Positions 61,262 through 64,000 of a stretch of 64,000 nucleotides of DNA are shown in pieces. The translations under genes were made by a program, and so were the position numbers. The DNA is taken from assembly GCF_003026215.1 (NCBI RefSeq), contig NZ_PYOC01000002.1, forward strand, positions 868,001-932,000, written 5' to 3'. The notes below the pieces were generated by a model. That model saw only the letters and a program-made list of their open reading frames with translations, was not told where the DNA came from and made no database searches. The stretch comes from Photobacterium indicum (GTDB lineage: Bacteria > Pseudomonadota > Gammaproteobacteria > Enterobacterales > Vibrionaceae). Positions within the stretch are counted from its first letter, which is position 1. Each line of letters begins with the position of its first letter.

Positions 61262-62254
61262 TTACAGCGGAAGCTTAAATCTTGCGACTTTACCAGCAGG
61301 ATACACGCTAAGATCAACAGGTTCGCCTTTGTAAGTCATTTCGACAACACCCGGCGCACCAAGTACAACTTTAAACGGTGCTGCGCCATTTAAATTCAGC
61401 ACATCCCCCGTTTTCTTAATACCAGTATCAAGACGCTTACCATTCGCGTCACGAACATCAATCCAGCAGTCTCCGGCAAAGCTCAGTTTTAAATCCGAAA
61501 CAATGGCACCGTCATCTGTGCTCTCTGCACTTTCAGATATAACTTCAGATGCTTGCTCTGCGACAAAACTGTCGTTATCGCTACCCACATTAATAACTGT
61601 GGATGGATTTGAAATTGAAACTTCATCATCAACAGCAGAAATCACATCACTATCATTGGTGGCTGATAACACAGTTTCAGGTTCGCTTGCGGTAACAACG
61701 GTACCTTCCGCTGCCGCATTAATGTCAGAAGCAGATATACCCGTTATCGCCGGATCAGATAAGTCAGAATTGGCTATGGATTCATCTAACGGTTGAGACA
61801 GCTCACTAGAAACCGTTGATAAGTCAGTACCCGACTCTAACTGCTCACTTTGCCACCACCATGCAGCGGTTAGACCGATGATAATCGCCGCGACCCCCCA
61901 AGTAATCCCCATAATTCGACTATCATGTGCTTCACGCTTCGTTCGACGAGAGAAGCTTTGCATTTCTTGTTCTTTAGGCTGTGCATGGCCAAGCAGATCC
62001 AGCTTTGCCAGTATTTCTTTTTCATTTAAGCCAACATATTTAGCATATGAACTCACGTAACCTCGCGTAAACGTAGCTACTTGAGATTCTTCAAAAATGT
62101 TGTCTTCAATATTATTGATAACAGAAAGTTTAAGGCGTAAACGGCTGGCAATATCTTTTTGAGAGTAGCCTAGCTTTTCACGCGCTTGTCGCAGCATATC
62201 CCCTGGACGAATCACTTCTTCTGTTGAATTCTCTTCGTTCTCTTTAATATTCAT
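61262..62254 (-). CDS. rodZ: Cytoskeleton protein RodZ
   Basis: RodZ couples the MreB filament to the elongasome. The 330-residue protein has an N-terminal Xre-like helix-turn-helix (LRQAREKLGYSQKDIASRLRL), a basic juxtamembrane stretch (SRRTKREAHDSR), one transmembrane helix at about 113-133 (GITWGVAAIIIGLTAAWWW), a long acidic Ser/Ala-rich periplasmic linker, and a C-terminal beta domain (DUF4115: FAGDCWIDVRDANG). The start overlaps pilW by 11 bp. Confidence 0.95.
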   Translation of the reverse strand: MNIKENEENSTEEVIRPGDMLRQAREKLGYSQKDIASRLRLKLSVINNIEDNIFEESQVATFTRGYVSSYAKYVGLNEKEILAKLDLLGHAQPKEQEMQSFSRRTKREAHDSRIMGITWGVAAIIIGLTAAWWWQSEQLESGTDLSTVSSELSQPLDESIANSDLSDPAITGISASDINAAAEGTVVTASEPETVLSATNDSDVISAVDDEVSISNPSTVINVGSDNDSFVAEQASEVISESAESTDDGAIVSDLKLSFAGDCWIDVRDANGKRLDTGIKKTGDVLNLNGAAPFKVVLGAPGVVEMTYKGEPVDLSVYPAGKVARFKLPL

Positions 62255-62999
62255 TGGCTAGATATTTCTGATATTGCTGAGAGTCTGGGAACTGCTCTTT
62301 AAGCAAAACGGCATACTTATCCACTTCTGTTAATCGTCCAGCCTGATTTTCTAACTGAATGAGTAGCCACAAGCTATCCGCTTTATACCCATATCTCTTG
62401 TTAAATTTAAAAAGCATGACGCGTGCATCTTTAAAATTATCAGATTCAATTTCAAGTTGCGCCAGCTGCAAAATAGATTTTGGTCTGTACGGGTCATGAG
62501 AGAGCGATTTTTTAAAATAAAATTGTGCTTGTGAATTATCACCTTTTTTAAGGCTACACAAACCTGCATTCTCATAACTGGCAGATATCAAATAATAATA
62601 CGGTTGTTTAATTGCCTTTTCAAAGGCTTTGATGGCATCGTCGTAACGTTGCTCACTACACAAGAATACACCATAGTTATTTAAAACATCGCCATTTTTT
62701 GGTGAATCTCGTAATGCTTTTCTATACATACTTTCAGCAGCGTCATTCTCATCCACAGTCTGAAAGTAATATGCCATTGCATTTTGAGCACGATAATACC
62801 TAGGAGCATACTTTAATGCTGTTTCAAGGTTTTCTCTTGCTCGTTGCCATTGACCATCATTTAAATAGCTAAGACCAAGAGCGATCCTGGCCTCAGATGC
62901 ATCGATACGATTAAATTCTTTCTTCTTGCCCGTTTCTTGGACTGTTATACAGCCTACCAATAAACTACACAATAATGGGTACAACGTCCATTTAACCAT
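62244..62999 (-). CDS. pilW: Type IV pilus biogenesis/stability protein PilW
   Basis: A 251-residue lipoprotein (lipobox LLVGC, Cys about residue 17) made of TPR repeats, such as ARENLETALKYAPRYYRAQN and VLNNYGVFLCSEQRYDDAIK. PilW/PilF is the pilotin that assembles the PilQ secretin of type IV pili. The gene order rlmN-pilW-rodZ-ispG-hisS is well conserved. It overlaps rodZ by 11 bp and follows rlmN by 39 bp. Confidence 0.93.
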   Translation of the reverse strand: MVKWTLYPLLCSLLVGCITVQETGKKKEFNRIDASEARIALGLSYLNDGQWQRARENLETALKYAPRYYRAQNAMAYYFQTVDENDAAESMYRKALRDSPKNGDVLNNYGVFLCSEQRYDDAIKAFEKAIKQPYYYLISASYENAGLCSLKKGDNSQAQFYFKKSLSHDPYRPKSILQLAQLEIESDNFKDARVMLFKFNKRYGYKADSLWLLIQLENQAGRLTEVDKYAVLLKEQFPDSQQYQKYLANEY

Positions 63000-63038
63000 T
63001 TTTATCTCACATCGACATCCTTGTCTATACGTCTGTTT

Positions 63039-64000
63039 TTAGACCGTTTTAACAGGGATTTGTTCACCATCATGTTGCGTAACTTGTGTGCGTTTCGTGC
63101 GGTCAATCACATCACCGACTAATTGCCCACAAGCTGCATCAATATCGTCACCGCGAGTTTTACGTACTGTTACTGTAAAGTCATATTCCATAAGCGTTTT
63201 CATGAAACGGTCAATACGTGAATTACTCGGTTTACGGTATGGTGAACCAGGATACGGGTTAAATGGAATAAGATTAATCTTTGCAGGGGTATCTTTTAGC
63301 AATACTGCTAACTGACGCGCATGTTCCATGTCATCATTAACATGATCTAACAAAACATATTCAACAGTTACACGACCGCGGTTCGCATTTGATTGCTCAA
63401 CGTATCGACGAACCGACTCTAGGAAGGTCGCGATATTGAAGCGATCATTAATTGGCATGATTTGAGAACGCAGCTCATCGGTTGGTGCGTGCAAAGAAAT
63501 AGCCAAAGCAACATCAATATTACCGGTCATCTGATCAAGACCAGACACAACTCCTGATGTAGAAACAGTTACACGACGTTTAGACAAACCAAAGCCGATA
63601 TCATCCAGCATAATTTCTAATGCAGGGATCAGGTTTTTCATATTAAGAAGTGGCTCACCCATTCCCATCATTACAACATTGGTGATAGGACGACGACCCG
63701 TTTCTTTTTCAATACCAATTTCTTTTGCTGCACGCCATACCTGACCAATAATTTCAGATACACGTAAATTACGGTTGAAACCCTGTTGAGCTGTTGAGCA
63801 GAAAGTACATGCAAGAGCACAACCCACCTGTGAAGAAACACACAAGGTTGCACGATCACCGTCAGGAATATAGACAGTTTCAACATCTTGATCGCCAACA
63901 CGCATGGCCCACTTAATGGTGCCATCAACTGAGTGTTGTGCTTCCGAAACATACGGTGCACGGATTTCAGCAACACGCTTAAGTTTTTCACGAAGCTTCT
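63039..64000 (-). CDS. rlmN: 23S rRNA/tRNA adenine C2-methyltransferase RlmN (5' end missing)
   Basis: RlmN is a radical-SAM enzyme that methylates A2503 of 23S rRNA and A37 of some tRNAs. The reading frame continues without a stop to the right edge ([20 protein letters not shown] just inside it), so the N terminus is outside the window. The cluster motif [14 protein letters not shown] (C-x3-C-x2-C) is present, with GMGEPLLN and the C-terminal catalytic cysteine in [10 protein letters not shown]. It ends [10 protein letters not shown]. It is the first gene in this window of the rlmN-pilW-rodZ-ispG cluster. Confidence 0.96.
   Translation of the reverse strand, partial: KLREKLKRVAEIRAPYVSEAQHSVDGTIKWAMRVGDQDVETVYIPDGDRATLCVSSQVGCALACTFCSTAQQGFNRNLRVSEIIGQVWRAAKEIGIEKETGRRPITNVVMMGMGEPLLNMKNLIPALEIMLDDIGFGLSKRRVTVSTSGVVSGLDQMTGNIDVALAISLHAPTDELRSQIMPINDRFNIATFLESVRRYVEQSNANRGRVTVEYVLLDHVNDDMEHARQLAVLLKDTPAKINLIPFNPYPGSPYRKPSNSRIDRFMKTLMEYDFTVTVRKTRGDDIDAACGQLVGDVIDRTKRTQVTQHDGEQIPVKTV

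Overview
The window is a stretch of Gammaproteobacterial chromosome, almost certainly Vibrionaceae and most like Photobacterium. The grounds are a Na+-translocating NADH:quinone reductase operon (nqr), a sodium-driven PomAB flagellar stator, two OmpK-type Vibrio porins, and E. coli-like core clusters (thiI-yajL-panE, xseB-ispA-dxs, nusB-rib, hisS-ispG-rodZ-pilW-rlmN) with moderate A+T content. This assignment rests on protein recognition, not on a database search. About 60 protein genes are supported. No rRNA, tRNA, CRISPR array, insertion sequence or prophage was seen.

Layout: 1-5069 nqrA-F (minus strand, nqrF cut by the left edge). 5481-7150 an orphan TRAP-type binding lipoprotein and bolA. 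7330-11629 rlmG, yajG, a periplasmic cyclophilin, a small unknown gene with a possible RNA switch, and ampG (plus). 11990-13968 two tandem ompK paralogues. 14146-17185 panE-yajL facing thiI. 17390-19092 pomAB. 19309-22333 xseB-ispA-dxs. 22440-24515 an unrecognised 691-residue exported protein. 24673-30816 the pgpA, thiL, nusB, ribH, ribBX, ribE, ribD, nrdR block. 31026-38521 glyA, a YitT-family membrane protein, glnB, a small membrane protein and purL. 38868-41439 mltF, a 50-residue very basic small ORF, and tadA. 41793-43871 glutathione-dependent formaldehyde detoxification (frmA, frmB). 43981-45540 an AbgT-family transporter. 45989-49168 guaB and guaA. 49426-51103 xseA and a YfgJ-type zinc ribbon. 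51339-53965 a GH1 6-phospho-beta-glycosidase with a LacI-type repressor. 54315-55190 an AlaX-like trans-editing protein. 55307-64000 der, bamB, yfgM, hisS, ispG, rodZ, pilW and rlmN (rlmN cut by the right edge).

The genes serve sodium energetics (Nqr makes the Na+ gradient, PomAB spends it), isoprenoid supply (dxs, ispG, ispA), flavin synthesis (rib genes, feeding FMN/FAD enzymes such as Nqr), purine and one-carbon metabolism (glyA, purL, guaB, guaA, linked by four PurR-box-like palindromes), cell-wall recycling (ampG, mltF), and translation accuracy (thiI, tadA, hisS, AlaX-like, rlmN, rlmG).

Most of the window is ordinary core genome and no multi-gene novel system is obvious. The parts most worth a second look are: two mutually exclusive hairpins, one hiding the Shine-Dalgarno of an unknown gene (9665-9707); the 50-residue ORF with 14 basic and no acidic residues (40657-40809); the 691-residue exported protein with a perfect EF-hand-like loop; the RibBX protein whose GTP-cyclohydrolase-like half lacks its zinc cysteines; and a phospho-glycosidase without an adjacent PTS.
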